A DNA stretch of 64,000 nucleotides, from the NCBI RefSeq assembly GCF_023898865.1, contig NZ_JAGSOV010000028.1:1-64000 (forward strand), in the 5' to 3' direction. Position 1 is the first letter of the stretch; every line of letters begins with the position of its first letter. The stretch comes from Pseudonocardia humida (GTDB lineage Bacteria > Actinomycetota > Actinomycetes > Mycobacteriales > Pseudonocardiaceae). The notes under the pieces were generated by a model. It was not told the origin of the DNA and searched no databases. It worked only from the letters and a program-made list of their open reading frames with translations. Below, piece by piece: positions 1 through 8,388 of the stretch. Position numbers and translations under genes: made by a program.

Positions 1-818
1 CGGCAACCCGCGGGTGTCCGTAGTGGTGCCCACCCGCAACGAGGCGCGGAACCTTGAGGTCGTGCTCCCGGCGATCGCTGCGGTGCGTCCTGCTGTGCAC
101 GAGGTGATCGTGGTCGACGGGAACTCCGTGGACGGCACGATCGATGTCGCTCGGCGTGTGTTGCCGTGGGTGCGGGTGATCACGCAGACCCGCAAGGGCA
201 AGGGCAACGCGATGGCGTGCGGGTTCGCGGCGGTGACCGGGGACATCGTGGTGATGTTCGATGCGGACGGGTCGGCGGATCCGGCGGAGATCCCGGCGTT
301 CGTGCGGGCGTTGATCGCGGGTGCGGACTTCGCGAAGGGTTCGCGGTTCGTGCGCGGTGGTGGTTCGGACGACATCACGTTGCTGCGCAAGTCGGGCAAC
401 GCGGGGCTCAACGGTGTGGCGAACGCGCTGTTCGGGACGTCGTACACGGACCTGTGCTACGGCTACAACGCGTTCTGGATCGACATCCTGCCGACGTTGG
501 ACCTGCCCGACATCCACCTGCCGGCTCCGGCCGAGGGGATGTTGTGGGGTGACGGGTTCGAGATCGAGACGGTGTTGAACTGCCGGGTGGCGGCGTCGGG
601 GTTGAAGATCACCGAGGTGCCGTCGATGGAGCGGGAGCGGATCTTCGGGCAGTCGAACCTGCGGACGTTCGCGGATGGCACGCGGGTGTTGCGGACGTTG
701 GCGGCCGAGCGGCGTCGTGCGCAGCACCACCGTTCGGAGCGGGTGAAGTTGGAGGAGTCCTCGCGGGCTCTGACCCCGCCCGGTGGTTTCCCGGTGATCA
801 CCCCCGACATGCTCGCCG
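1..818 (+). repeat. Direct repeat, left copy (818 bp, identical to 1500-2317)
   Basis: Line-by-line comparison shows the same sequence with an offset of 1499 bases. Identity stops at 818/2317, where copy 1 has T (819) and copy 2 has C (2318). The left end is cut by the window edge, so the true length may be greater. Confidence 0.95.
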
Positions 819-922
819 TGAACGGCTCGTCCGCACCGGACGGCGCCGGCCAGCGCCACCCGCTGGGCCCGGCCGACGGTTCGCGCCGCGGGCTGGCGTT
901 CATGGAGGAGGAAGCGTCCTGA
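1..922 (+). CDS. GT2 glycosyltransferase, copy 1 (5' end outside the window)
   Basis: Cytoplasmic family 2 glycosyltransferase of the dolichol-phosphate-mannose-synthase-like type. The reading frame is open at base 2, so the true start lies upstream; GTG at 14 aligns with an internal Val of copy 2. Visible motifs are the nucleotide-binding start VVVPTRNEA, the VVDGNSVDGT segment and the metal-binding FDADGSADP. There are no convincing membrane segments. Bases 1-818 are identical to 1500-2317. Only the last ~34 codons differ, giving a short polar tail ending in EEEAS. The shared core favours GCG, TCG, TTG and GGT codons, whereas the tail uses the GCC/GGC-type codons of its neighbours. Family assignment is secure; donor and acceptor are unknown. 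Confidence 0.9.
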   Translation, partial: GNPRVSVVVPTRNEARNLEVVLPAIAAVRPAVHEVIVVDGNSVDGTIDVARRVLPWVRVITQTRKGKGNAMACGFAAVTGDIVVMFDADGSADPAEIPAFVRALIAGADFAKGSRFVRGGGSDDITLLRKSGNAGLNGVANALFGTSYTDLCYGYNAFWIDILPTLDLPDIHLPAPAEGMLWGDGFEIETVLNCRVAASGLKITEVPSMERERIFGQSNLRTFADGTRVLRTLAAERRRAQHHRSERVKLEESSRALTPPGGFPVITPDMLAVNGSSAPDGAGQRHPLGPADGSRRGLAFMEEEAS

Positions 923-941
923 ACCGGAAGGGAGCGCAACG

Positions 942-1319
942 GTGACCGTCAACTCGACGGCCGTCGACACCCGGGCGCGGGTCGCCCGGCGGCTGGTGGC
1001 CGTGCTGCTGGTGCTGGCCGGCATCGTCGCCTGCGTGCTGAGCCTGCTCGGCGCGCGCGCCGAGGCGCTCGGCGACTTCCGCTTCCTGGTGACCATGACG
1101 TTCCTCATCCTCGGTCCCGGCTGGGCGGCGGCGGGCTTCCTGCGCCGCGCCCCCGCCGCGCACGTCTGGCTGCTGGCCGCGGGGGTCGGCATCGCCGTCT
1201 CCCTGCTGGTCGCCCAGATCATGGTCAGCTTCGGCCTCTGGAACCCGGCCGGCGCGCTCTACATCGTCACCCTGCTCAGCGTGCCGTTCCTGCTGCGGCA
1301 CGCCGTGGTCGCCCAGTAG
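942..1319 (+). CDS. Small polytopic membrane protein (125 aa)
   Basis: Not recognised as a named family. The 125-residue protein has about four hydrophobic segments (roughly residues 16-38, 46-66, 73-95 and 99-120), with short loops and a basic N-terminal stretch (RARVARR). GTG 942 is preceded by GGAG at 931. It starts 19 nt after the first glycosyltransferase and lies between two near-identical GT2 genes. By position it may be a membrane partner of the GT2 enzyme, as small GtrA-type proteins are for other GT2s. That role is inferred from context only. Confidence 0.75.
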   Translation: MTVNSTAVDTRARVARRLVAVLLVLAGIVACVLSLLGARAEALGDFRFLVTMTFLILGPGWAAAGFLRRAPAAHVWLLAAGVGIAVSLLVAQIMVSFGLWNPAGALYIVTLLSVPFLLRHAVVAQ

Positions 1320-1342
1320 TCGCGGCAGGTGGACCCCGCACC

Positions 1343-1480
1343 ATGACCATCCGCTCCGGGCGCGTCCGCGCCGTCAAGACCCGTGCCGCGGCCCCCCGCG
1401 CCGGGGGAGCCCGGCCAGTGAAGGTGGCAGTGAACAAGGCGAACAGCGTGCACGGCGCAGGGCGGGAGACGGCCCTGTGA
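1343..1480 (+). CDS. Possible small basic peptide (45 aa) coupled to GT2 copy 2
   Basis: An ATG at 1343 with AGGTGGA nine bases upstream opens a 45-codon frame rich in Arg, Lys and Ala (starting MTIRSGRVRAVKTRAAAPRA). Its TGA overlaps the GTG start of the next glycosyltransferase in a GTGA tetranucleotide. Third positions are almost all G or C. It has no hydrophobic segment and I recognise no family. It fills most of the 157-bp gap between the membrane protein and GT2 copy 2. It could be a real coupled peptide or only a translated leader. Confidence 0.35.
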   Translation: MTIRSGRVRAVKTRAAAPRAGGARPVKVAVNKANSVHGAGRETAL

Positions 1481-2625
1481 TCCGGCGGATGCAGCGCAGC
1501 GGCAACCCGCGGGTGTCCGTAGTGGTGCCCACCCGCAACGAGGCGCGGAACCTTGAGGTCGTGCTCCCGGCGATCGCTGCGGTGCGTCCTGCTGTGCACG
1601 AGGTGATCGTGGTCGACGGGAACTCCGTGGACGGCACGATCGATGTCGCTCGGCGTGTGTTGCCGTGGGTGCGGGTGATCACGCAGACCCGCAAGGGCAA
1701 GGGCAACGCGATGGCGTGCGGGTTCGCGGCGGTGACCGGGGACATCGTGGTGATGTTCGATGCGGACGGGTCGGCGGATCCGGCGGAGATCCCGGCGTTC
1801 GTGCGGGCGTTGATCGCGGGTGCGGACTTCGCGAAGGGTTCGCGGTTCGTGCGCGGTGGTGGTTCGGACGACATCACGTTGCTGCGCAAGTCGGGCAACG
1901 CGGGGCTCAACGGTGTGGCGAACGCGCTGTTCGGGACGTCGTACACGGACCTGTGCTACGGCTACAACGCGTTCTGGATCGACATCCTGCCGACGTTGGA
2001 CCTGCCCGACATCCACCTGCCGGCTCCGGCCGAGGGGATGTTGTGGGGTGACGGGTTCGAGATCGAGACGGTGTTGAACTGCCGGGTGGCGGCGTCGGGG
2101 TTGAAGATCACCGAGGTGCCGTCGATGGAGCGGGAGCGGATCTTCGGGCAGTCGAACCTGCGGACGTTCGCGGATGGCACGCGGGTGTTGCGGACGTTGG
2201 CGGCCGAGCGGCGTCGTGCGCAGCACCACCGTTCGGAGCGGGTGAAGTTGGAGGAGTCCTCGCGGGCTCTGACCCCGCCCGGTGGTTTCCCGGTGATCAC
2301 CCCCGACATGCTCGCCGCCGACGGCACCGACGTCGCCACCGTGCTGCGCCCCGGCCTGCGCACCGCGTCCGCCCAGTTCGGCGCCGGCGCGAACGGCTCG
2401 GCGTCCAACGGCTCGGCCGCCAACGGGTCGGGCAACGGCCACCTCGGCACCGGCTCCGCCGCGGGCGCCCTCGCCGGGGGCCCGGCGGGCTCGGCGGGCA
2501 CGGCCACCGACAGCTCCCCGAACGGCACCCAGCACGGGACCGGTCACGGCACCAACGGCGCCGCCGCCATCGACCAGCACGACGTGCCGCGCATCCCGGT
2601 CCGCCGCCCCGGAGGCGAGGTGTGA
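1477..2625 (+). CDS. GT2 glycosyltransferase, copy 2
   Basis: Complete 382-aa member of the same GT2 family as the gene at the left edge. GTG 1477 has GGGAGA seven bases upstream and overlaps the preceding small frame (GTGA); ATG 1489 is an in-frame alternative. The catalytic core, with FDADGSADP near residue 95, is encoded by DNA identical to copy 1 over 818 bp. After residue ~280 it carries its own ~100-residue low-complexity Gly/Ser/Asn/Ala tail (NGSASNGSAANGSGNG) ending in a basic PVRRPGGEV. Its stop overlaps the next gene's GTG, so the two are probably translationally coupled. It probably transfers a sugar to a lipid carrier or growing chain; specificity is unknown. Confidence 0.9.
   Translation: MIRRMQRSGNPRVSVVVPTRNEARNLEVVLPAIAAVRPAVHEVIVVDGNSVDGTIDVARRVLPWVRVITQTRKGKGNAMACGFAAVTGDIVVMFDADGSADPAEIPAFVRALIAGADFAKGSRFVRGGGSDDITLLRKSGNAGLNGVANALFGTSYTDLCYGYNAFWIDILPTLDLPDIHLPAPAEGMLWGDGFEIETVLNCRVAASGLKITEVPSMERERIFGQSNLRTFADGTRVLRTLAAERRRAQHHRSERVKLEESSRALTPPGGFPVITPDMLAADGTDVATVLRPGLRTASAQFGAGANGSASNGSAANGSGNGHLGTGSAAGALAGGPAGSAGTATDSSPNGTQHGTGHGTNGAAAIDQHDVPRIPVRRPGGEV
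1500..2317 (+). repeat. Direct repeat, right copy (818 bp, identical to 1-818)
   Basis: Right copy of the exact repeat encoding the GT2 core. The copies are separated by 681 bp (819-1499) holding a membrane-protein gene and a 45-codon frame, so recombination between them would delete or duplicate that unit. Confidence 0.95.
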
Positions 2626-4790
2626 AGGAGCCCCGAGTTGAGCAGCAGCCCGCGCTCGCACCCGGGCCCGGGGCCGCGCGGGCCCGGCCCCCGGCGGCCG
2701 GGCAGCCCGCCTCCCGCCACGGCGGGGGTGCCGGCAGGCGCTCGGCCGACGGCGCCCGCGACGTGAGCCGCCCCGGCGGCGAGCAGGTCCCCCCGGGCCA
2801 GGCCACCACGGCCATGCAGGGCCGCGGCGCGGACGCGGTGTCGGCCACCACGATGCTGCCGGCCCAGAAGCTGCCCGCCGAGCCGACCGACGACCGCCCG
2901 GCCGGGATCACCCGGTTCCTCTCGCCGGTCTTCGCGCTGGTCGCGGTGGCGCTGCTGCCGGTGGCCGCGGCCACCACCGACCTGTACGCCCTGGACGGCT
3001 GGGGCCTGGCCCGGGTACTGGGCCCGGCCGCGTGGGGCGCCATCCTGTGCGCCGTCGCGGCGTGCGTGTCCGAGCTGTGGGCGCGCCGGCCGCGGATCCC
3101 GATGCTGGCCACGGCGACCGGCGTGCTCATCCTGTGCACCAACGGCCTGCCCTCGGTCATCGAGCCCGCCGCCCGGTTCGGCACGGCGTGGACCACCGTG
3201 GGCTTCGTCGACGCCATCGCCCAGGAGAACGGCGTGTCCCCGGTCGGGCTCGACGCGCGGTTCTACTGGCCGGCGTTCTTCGCCCAGTGGGCCTGGTTCC
3301 GCGAGGCAGGCGGCGCCGACCAGCTCGACACGGTGCTGCGCTGGTTCCCGCCGGTGGTCGTGACGATCACCGCGATCGGCATCTACGCGATGGGCCGCTC
3401 GATGCTCGGCGGCACCCGCGCCCCGTGGGTCGCGGCCTGGCTGTTCGTCGGGCTGAACTGGATCGAGCAGGACTACTTCTCCCCGCAGGCGCAGGCGGTC
3501 GTGCTGCTGCTGACCGTGCTGACGTTCGCGCTCGGTCCGCTGGCCACCCGCCGCATCGACGCCGCGGGGGTGCCCGGTTGGCCCGCCCCGCACCCCGGGG
3601 CGCCACGGCTGCCGCTGATGCGCCGATGGCTGGTGGCCGCGATGACGCCGCCGAACCGGCCCGCGCTGCCGCCGCGGCAGCTGCTGTTCATCTACTTCAG
3701 CATGATCCTCTGCGTGGTCGCGGTGGTGGTCGAGCACCAGCTCACCCCGATCGCGCTGATCGGGCAGCTGACGCTGCTGGCGGTGGTCGGCCGGTTCCGC
3801 GGCCGCGCGGTGCTGGTCGTCGGGATCATGGCGGTGGCGCTGTGGATCTTCGTCAACAACCGCGACTTCTGGACCGCGCAGCTGGGCATCCTGATCGGCA
3901 GCGGGGACACCGGCGCGGCGCTGCAGGCCGGGGTGGCCGACCGGCTCGCCGGCGACGCCGGGCAGGTCTTCGTCAAGCAGCTGCGGATCATCCTGGCCGG
4001 GTTCACCTACCTGCTCGGTGCCGTCGGCATGCTCGTGTACTGGCGCCGCCGCCGCGACCTGGTGCCCTTCGGGCTGGCCGTGGTGCCGATGGCGCTGGCC
4101 GCGCAGGGCTACGGCAGCGAGGGCTTCCTGCGGATCGTGCTCTACGGGCTGCCCATCCTGGTCATCCTCGGCACCGACGCGCTGCGCTGGCTGGCTCGCA
4201 GGTGGCGGCCCAGCGAGTACCTGCTGGCCGCGGCGATGCTGGTCATGTTCGGCACGCTCGTGCTGGTCCGCGGGGGCAACGAGGCCTACCAGGCCACGTT
4301 CCCCGAGGAGGTGGCGATGTACCGGCAGGTGGTCGCCGAGACCCCACCGGAGCTGGAGATCGTGGCGTTCAACCAGGCCGGCCCCACCGGCCTGGAGGGC
4401 ATCACGGTCTTCGGCCGCGGCGACAACATCGAGGGCTGCGGGCAGCTGGCCGACGACCCGCTCGTCTGCGCCGACAAGCAGGCCGCCGACGTGATCGTGA
4501 ACTACACGTCGGGCGAGAAGTACGGCGTGTACCTGGAGAACCGCCCGCCGGGGTGGTCGCTCGACATCGTCCAGCAGCTGGTGTCGTCGGGCCGCTACGT
4601 GCTGACCTACCAGGACGGCTTCAACATCGTGCTGAAGAAGGCGATCCCCGCCGACGACCAGGACGGCCAGCAGGGCGGCGGCCAGCAGGACGGCCAGCAG
4701 GGCGGCGGTGACCAGCAGGGCGCCGACCAGCCGCAGGGCGCCGACCAGCCCGCCGGTGCCGCTCCCGCCGGCCAGCAGGCGGGGGGCTGA
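2622..4790 (+). CDS. Large polytopic membrane protein, GT-C-like
   Basis: A 722-aa integral membrane protein. A ~95-residue disordered cytoplasmic N-terminus rich in Pro, Gly and Ala precedes about ten to twelve hydrophobic helices between residues ~100 and ~560. An outward-facing C-terminal domain of ~130 residues and a Gln/Gly/Asp-rich repetitive tail follow. The first loops contain acidic residues and the motif NWIEQDYFSPQAQA, giving an overall look like GT-C enzymes that use polyprenyl-linked sugars; I cannot identify a catalytic motif with certainty. GTG 2622 overlaps the upstream TGA (GTGA), but GTG 2763 or ATG 2814 are possible starts. Context suggests a membrane glycosyltransferase or polymerase of the polysaccharide system. 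Confidence 0.75.
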   Translation: MKEPRVEQQPALAPGPGAARARPPAAGQPASRHGGGAGRRSADGARDVSRPGGEQVPPGQATTAMQGRGADAVSATTMLPAQKLPAEPTDDRPAGITRFLSPVFALVAVALLPVAAATTDLYALDGWGLARVLGPAAWGAILCAVAACVSELWARRPRIPMLATATGVLILCTNGLPSVIEPAARFGTAWTTVGFVDAIAQENGVSPVGLDARFYWPAFFAQWAWFREAGGADQLDTVLRWFPPVVVTITAIGIYAMGRSMLGGTRAPWVAAWLFVGLNWIEQDYFSPQAQAVVLLLTVLTFALGPLATRRIDAAGVPGWPAPHPGAPRLPLMRRWLVAAMTPPNRPALPPRQLLFIYFSMILCVVAVVVEHQLTPIALIGQLTLLAVVGRFRGRAVLVVGIMAVALWIFVNNRDFWTAQLGILIGSGDTGAALQAGVADRLAGDAGQVFVKQLRIILAGFTYLLGAVGMLVYWRRRRDLVPFGLAVVPMALAAQGYGSEGFLRIVLYGLPILVILGTDALRWLARRWRPSEYLLAAAMLVMFGTLVLVRGGNEAYQATFPEEVAMYRQVVAETPPELEIVAFNQAGPTGLEGITVFGRGDNIEGCGQLADDPLVCADKQAADVIVNYTSGEKYGVYLENRPPGWSLDIVQQLVSSGRYVLTYQDGFNIVLKKAIPADDQDGQQGGGQQDGQQGGGDQQGADQPQGADQPAGAAPAGQQAGG

Positions 4791-4792
4791 GC

Positions 4793-5167
4793 ATGCGCAT
4801 CGACCCGTCGCTGGACAAGTGGGTGTGGATCAGCGCCGCGCTCTTCCTGGCGCTGCTGGGCATCCGCGCCTACCTCGTGGAGACCGGCCGCCGCCAGCTC
4901 GGCGGCACCCCGACCAAGGTCAAGGCGGTCACCATCGCCTCGGGCGTGGTGCTCTCCGCGCTCGTCGTGCTGTTCATGATGCAGGCCGGGACGCTGCTGG
5001 TGCAGTCGCTGATCACCGGCAGCGACCCGATCGCGCTGCTGGGCGGCACCGACAACCAGCCCGGGCCCAACGGCCAGGGCCAGCCGGTGACGCCCGACCA
5101 GGCACCCGCCGGCGGGCAGCCCGCCGCCCCCGAGGGAGCCGCTCCGCCAGCTCCGGGTGGAGGCTGA
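4793..5167 (+). CDS. Small two-helix membrane protein (124 aa)
   Basis: Two clear hydrophobic segments (residues ~12-28 and ~42-66) and a Pro/Gly/Ala-rich C-terminal tail. ATG 4793 lies two bases after the previous stop, so it is almost certainly co-translated with the large membrane protein. I recognise no family. Tail composition resembles that of the preceding protein (Gln, Pro and Ala repeats), which may mean both tails extend into the same cell-envelope layer. The role is probably as an accessory subunit, by position only. Confidence 0.7.
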   Translation: MRIDPSLDKWVWISAALFLALLGIRAYLVETGRRQLGGTPTKVKAVTIASGVVLSALVVLFMMQAGTLLVQSLITGSDPIALLGGTDNQPGPNGQGQPVTPDQAPAGGQPAAPEGAAPPAPGGG

Positions 5168-5274
5168 TACCCACCACCTGAGCCCGCCGGCCGGCCGACA
5201 GCGGTGTCGGGTCGCAGGCCGCACGACGTCACAACCCGCTCCCCGACGTGCGCCCCCGCGGTGCGCGTGCTTTA

Positions 5275-5286
5275 GGAGGTACCTCC
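5275..5286 (+). promoter_or_regulatory. Self-complementary Shine-Dalgarno (GGAGGTACCTCC)
   Basis: A perfect 12-bp palindrome whose left half is the strong ribosome-binding site AGGAGGT of the GMC oxidoreductase gene (GTG 5288). Being palindromic, the site could pair with another transcript copy or serve as a protein-binding site. A 12-nt palindrome cannot fold into a stable hairpin by itself. Confidence 0.6.
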
Positions 5287-5287
5287 C

Positions 5288-6985
5288 GTGTCGAACTCGA
5301 CGTACGACTTCGTCATCGTCGGCGGCGGTGCTGCGGGGTGCGCGCTGGCCAACCGGCTCAGCGCGGACCCCGGCAACAACGTGCTGCTGCTCGAGGCCGG
5401 AATGCCCGACTACCCGTGGGACGTGCTGACGCACATGCCCGCCGCGATGGGCATCGCGATCTCCACGGACTCGCACAACTGGAAGTACGTCTCCGAGCCC
5501 GAGCCCTACATGAAGAACCGGCAGATGCCGCACCCGCGCGGCAAGCTGCTCGGCGGCTCCGGCTCGATCAACGCGATGAACTTCATGCGCGGCCACCCCT
5601 CCAACTTCGAGAAGTGGGCCGAGCACACCGGCACCAAGGACTGGGACAACGCCCACGTCCTGCCCTACTTCAAGCGGGTGGAGACCTCGCTGTCCTTCGG
5701 CGACAGCGAGTTCCGCGGCAACCACGGCCCGCACGTGCTCACCCGCGCGGCGCTGGACAACCCGCTGTTCGACATCTTCTTCAGCGCGGCCCAGCAGGGC
5801 GGCTACAAGCTGACCACCGACTTCAACGGTGCCCGCCAGGAGGGCTTCTCGGCCTTCGAGCGGTTCATCGTCAACGGCAAGCGCCGCTCGTCCTCGCAGG
5901 CCTACCTGCGCCCGGTGCAGGGCCGCAAGAACCTCACCGTGCGCACCCACGCCTACGCGACGAAGATCGTGTTCGCCGGCAAGCGCGCGACCGGCGTCGT
6001 CTACCGGGGCCGCAACGGCACCGAGTACCACGTCTCCGGCGGCGAGATCGTGCTGTGCGGCGGCTCGTTCAACAGCCCGCAGCTGCTGCAGCTGTCCGGC
6101 GTGGGCAACGCCGCCGAGCTCGAGCAGGTGGGCATCGCCCCGGTGCACGACCTGCCCGGCGTGGGGGAGAACCTCGAGGACCACCTCGCGGTGCAGGTGC
6201 AGCACGCCAGCACCCAGCCGATCTCGATGATCGCCATGAAGAACAAGCTGAACTGGCCCGGCATGGGCCTGAAGTGGCTGGCCGGCAAGGGCGAGGCCAC
6301 CAGCAACATGTTCGAGGCGGCCGGGTTCGTGCGCAGCAGCGAGGACCGCGAGTGGCCCGACGTCATCCTGGTGTTCGCGGCGATGGCGATGGCCTTCGAC
6401 CCGGACAAGCAGGTCGAGGGGCACGGCTACCAGCTGCACGTCGGCACCATGTCCGCCACGTCCCGTGGCTCGGTCAAGATCGCCTCGGCCGACCCGATGG
6501 TGCACCCGCGCATCCAGATGAACTACCTCTCGACCGAGCGCGACCGCGAGGACTGGATCAAGGCGCTGCGGCTGGGCCGCGAGCTGCTCGAGCAGCCCGC
6601 GTTCAAGGAGATCGACGGCGGCGAGGTGGTCCCCGGACCGCACGTGCAGACCGACGAGGAGCTGCTGGACTGGGTGGCGAGCAAGGCCCAGACCGGCCTG
6701 CACCCGAGCGGCACCTGCCGCATGGGCCACGGCGAGGCGGAGGTCGTCGACCCCGGCACCATGCGCGTGCACGGCCTGGACGGGCTGCGCGTAGTGGACG
6801 CCTCGGTGTTCCCGACGACCACCAACGCCCAGATCTACGCGCCGGTGATGATGGTGGCCGAGAAGGGCGCCGACATCATCCTGGGCAACACGCCCCTCGC
6901 GCCCGAGTACCCGGAGTACGACACCACCACGGCGGTGCGCAGGCCCCGCCCGCGGCCGACGGCCCGCAGCGCCAACCCGGCGTAG
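5288..6985 (+). CDS. GMC-family FAD oxidoreductase (choline-dehydrogenase-like)
   Basis: A 565-aa flavoenzyme that oxidises a primary alcohol or sugar hydroxyl, passing electrons to oxygen or another acceptor. The N-terminal ADP-binding motif GGGAAGCALANRLS lies at residues ~11-24, with the second GMC signature around GKLLGGSGSINAMNFMRGH (residues ~85-103). The C-terminal active site has the expected His (GLHPSGTCRMG, near 472) and Asn (TTTNAQIYAP, near 513). Length is typical of the family and there is no signal peptide. GTG 5288 is set by a very strong AGGAGGT. A GMC enzyme inside a glycan operon suggests oxidation of a sugar or lipid-linked intermediate; the substrate is not readable from sequence. 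Confidence 0.92.
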   Translation: MSNSTYDFVIVGGGAAGCALANRLSADPGNNVLLLEAGMPDYPWDVLTHMPAAMGIAISTDSHNWKYVSEPEPYMKNRQMPHPRGKLLGGSGSINAMNFMRGHPSNFEKWAEHTGTKDWDNAHVLPYFKRVETSLSFGDSEFRGNHGPHVLTRAALDNPLFDIFFSAAQQGGYKLTTDFNGARQEGFSAFERFIVNGKRRSSSQAYLRPVQGRKNLTVRTHAYATKIVFAGKRATGVVYRGRNGTEYHVSGGEIVLCGGSFNSPQLLQLSGVGNAAELEQVGIAPVHDLPGVGENLEDHLAVQVQHASTQPISMIAMKNKLNWPGMGLKWLAGKGEATSNMFEAAGFVRSSEDREWPDVILVFAAMAMAFDPDKQVEGHGYQLHVGTMSATSRGSVKIASADPMVHPRIQMNYLSTERDREDWIKALRLGRELLEQPAFKEIDGGEVVPGPHVQTDEELLDWVASKAQTGLHPSGTCRMGHGEAEVVDPGTMRVHGLDGLRVVDASVFPTTTNAQIYAPVMMVAEKGADIILGNTPLAPEYPEYDTTTAVRRPRPRPTARSANPA

Positions 6986-7052
6986 CACTCCGCCGTGCCG
7001 ACCCGGGGGAAGGCGGCGCGGCGGGGGCGCAGCAGAACGAGAGGGGGCAGTA

Positions 7053-8312
7053 ATGGCGATCGCACGGAACGGACCGACCTGGGTCGGCCAGGTCGAGCGG
7101 CGCGACGAGTTCGCGGATGTGGTCGTGGACGACCACTTCGTGGCGGCGCGGCTGCTGGTCACCGCGGGCGGTACCCCGGTCGGGCTGGCCACGGTCGAGC
7201 TCGCCGACGGCAAGGCCACCGCCGACGAGGTGCGGGCGGCCGTCGAGGCGCAGGTGGGTCGCGACCGGGAGGTCCTGGTCCCGCCGACGTCCGACGAGCC
7301 GATCACGGTGGTCATCGCCACCCGCAACCGGGCCGAGAGCGTGCGCCGCTGCGTGCGCGCCGTGCTCGCCGGCGACCACCCCGACATCACCGTCATCGTG
7401 GTCGACAACGACCCCGACGACGACAGCACCGAGCGCGTCGTCGCCGAGTTCGGCGAGGGCGGCATCGGCGAGTTCAACCGCGAGTACGGGCGGGCCGAGG
7501 TCCGTTACGTCCGCGAGAACCGCCGTGGCGCCTCGGTGGGCCGCAACCGGGGCCTGCAGGAGGCCCGCACCCGGATCGTCGCCTTCACCGACGACGACAC
7601 CGAGGCCGACCGGCACTGGGCGAGCCGGATCGCCGGCGCCTTCGCCACGGACTCCGACCTGGCCTGCCTGTCCGGCCCGGTGGTGGCCGCCCGGCTCGAC
7701 ACCGAGCAGGAGCGGGCATCGGAGTTCGGCCTGGTCTGGAACAAGGGCTTCCAGGGCAGGCGGTTCCGGCTGTCCGAGCCCCCACCGGGGTCGGCGATCT
7801 TCCCGTTCTCCCCGGGCCTGTACGGCATCGGCGCCAACTTCGCGGTGCGGGCCGAAGCAGCGCGCCGCGTCGGCGGCATGGACGAGGCACTCGGCCCGGG
7901 CTCGCCCGCGCTGGGCGGCGAGGACGGCGAGTTCATGGTCCGCCTGGTGCTGGCCCGCTACGCCGTGGCGTACGTGCCCGGCGTGCTGGTCTGGCACCAC
8001 CACCGGTCCTCGCCCGACGAGCTGCGCAAGCAGGTCCGCGGCTACGCGATGGGCCTGGGCGCGTTCCTCACCAAGATCGCGCTGGACCGCCGCGCCGGCC
8101 TGATGGCGCTGCAGCGCCTGCCCGCCGCGGTCAACCAGCTGCGCCACATCAACGAGCGCGAGGCCGAGGCCGGCGTCGGTGCGTCGGTCGGGGCCGCGAG
8201 CACCGGCGCGGAGCGGTTGCGCTGGATGCTCAACGGCGGCTCGGCCTACGTCCGGGGCCGCCGGGCGGCCCGCCGGGCGGGCGGGCGCGTGCCGCCGCTG
8301 GTGCGACGGTGA
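7053..8312 (+). CDS. GT2 glycosyltransferase (second type)
   Basis: A 419-aa family 2 glycosyltransferase unrelated in detail to the duplicated pair. An ~85-residue N-terminal domain precedes the GT-A fold starting at ITVVIATRNRAESVRRCV. Metal-binding residues are in FTDDDTEAD (near 178-186). The acceptor half has GGMDEALGPGSPALGGEDGE and a GEDGEF catalytic-base region. The Arg-rich C-terminus (RRAARRAGGRVPPLVRR) could sit on the membrane. ATG 7053 is preceded by AGAGGGGG. It lies between the GMC oxidase and the GH16 pair and probably adds one residue to the repeat unit. Confidence 0.9.
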   Translation: MAIARNGPTWVGQVERRDEFADVVVDDHFVAARLLVTAGGTPVGLATVELADGKATADEVRAAVEAQVGRDREVLVPPTSDEPITVVIATRNRAESVRRCVRAVLAGDHPDITVIVVDNDPDDDSTERVVAEFGEGGIGEFNREYGRAEVRYVRENRRGASVGRNRGLQEARTRIVAFTDDDTEADRHWASRIAGAFATDSDLACLSGPVVAARLDTEQERASEFGLVWNKGFQGRRFRLSEPPPGSAIFPFSPGLYGIGANFAVRAEAARRVGGMDEALGPGSPALGGEDGEFMVRLVLARYAVAYVPGVLVWHHHRSSPDELRKQVRGYAMGLGAFLTKIALDRRAGLMALQRLPAAVNQLRHINEREAEAGVGASVGAASTGAERLRWMLNGGSAYVRGRRAARRAGGRVPPLVRR

Positions 8313-8388
8313 GCGACCCGATGGCACGTCGACCGATGACGCACAGCCCGCGCGCAGCCGCGCCGGCCGACCCCTGCGAGGCCCCACG

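Noticed and set aside
1..2625. Insertion sequence carrying the GT2 duplication
   Set aside because: No transposase, terminal inverted repeats or target duplication can be seen around the repeats.
4607..7477. A 956-codon minus-strand frame opposite the GMC oxidase
   Set aside because: It is antisense to well-supported genes and shows no protein motif.
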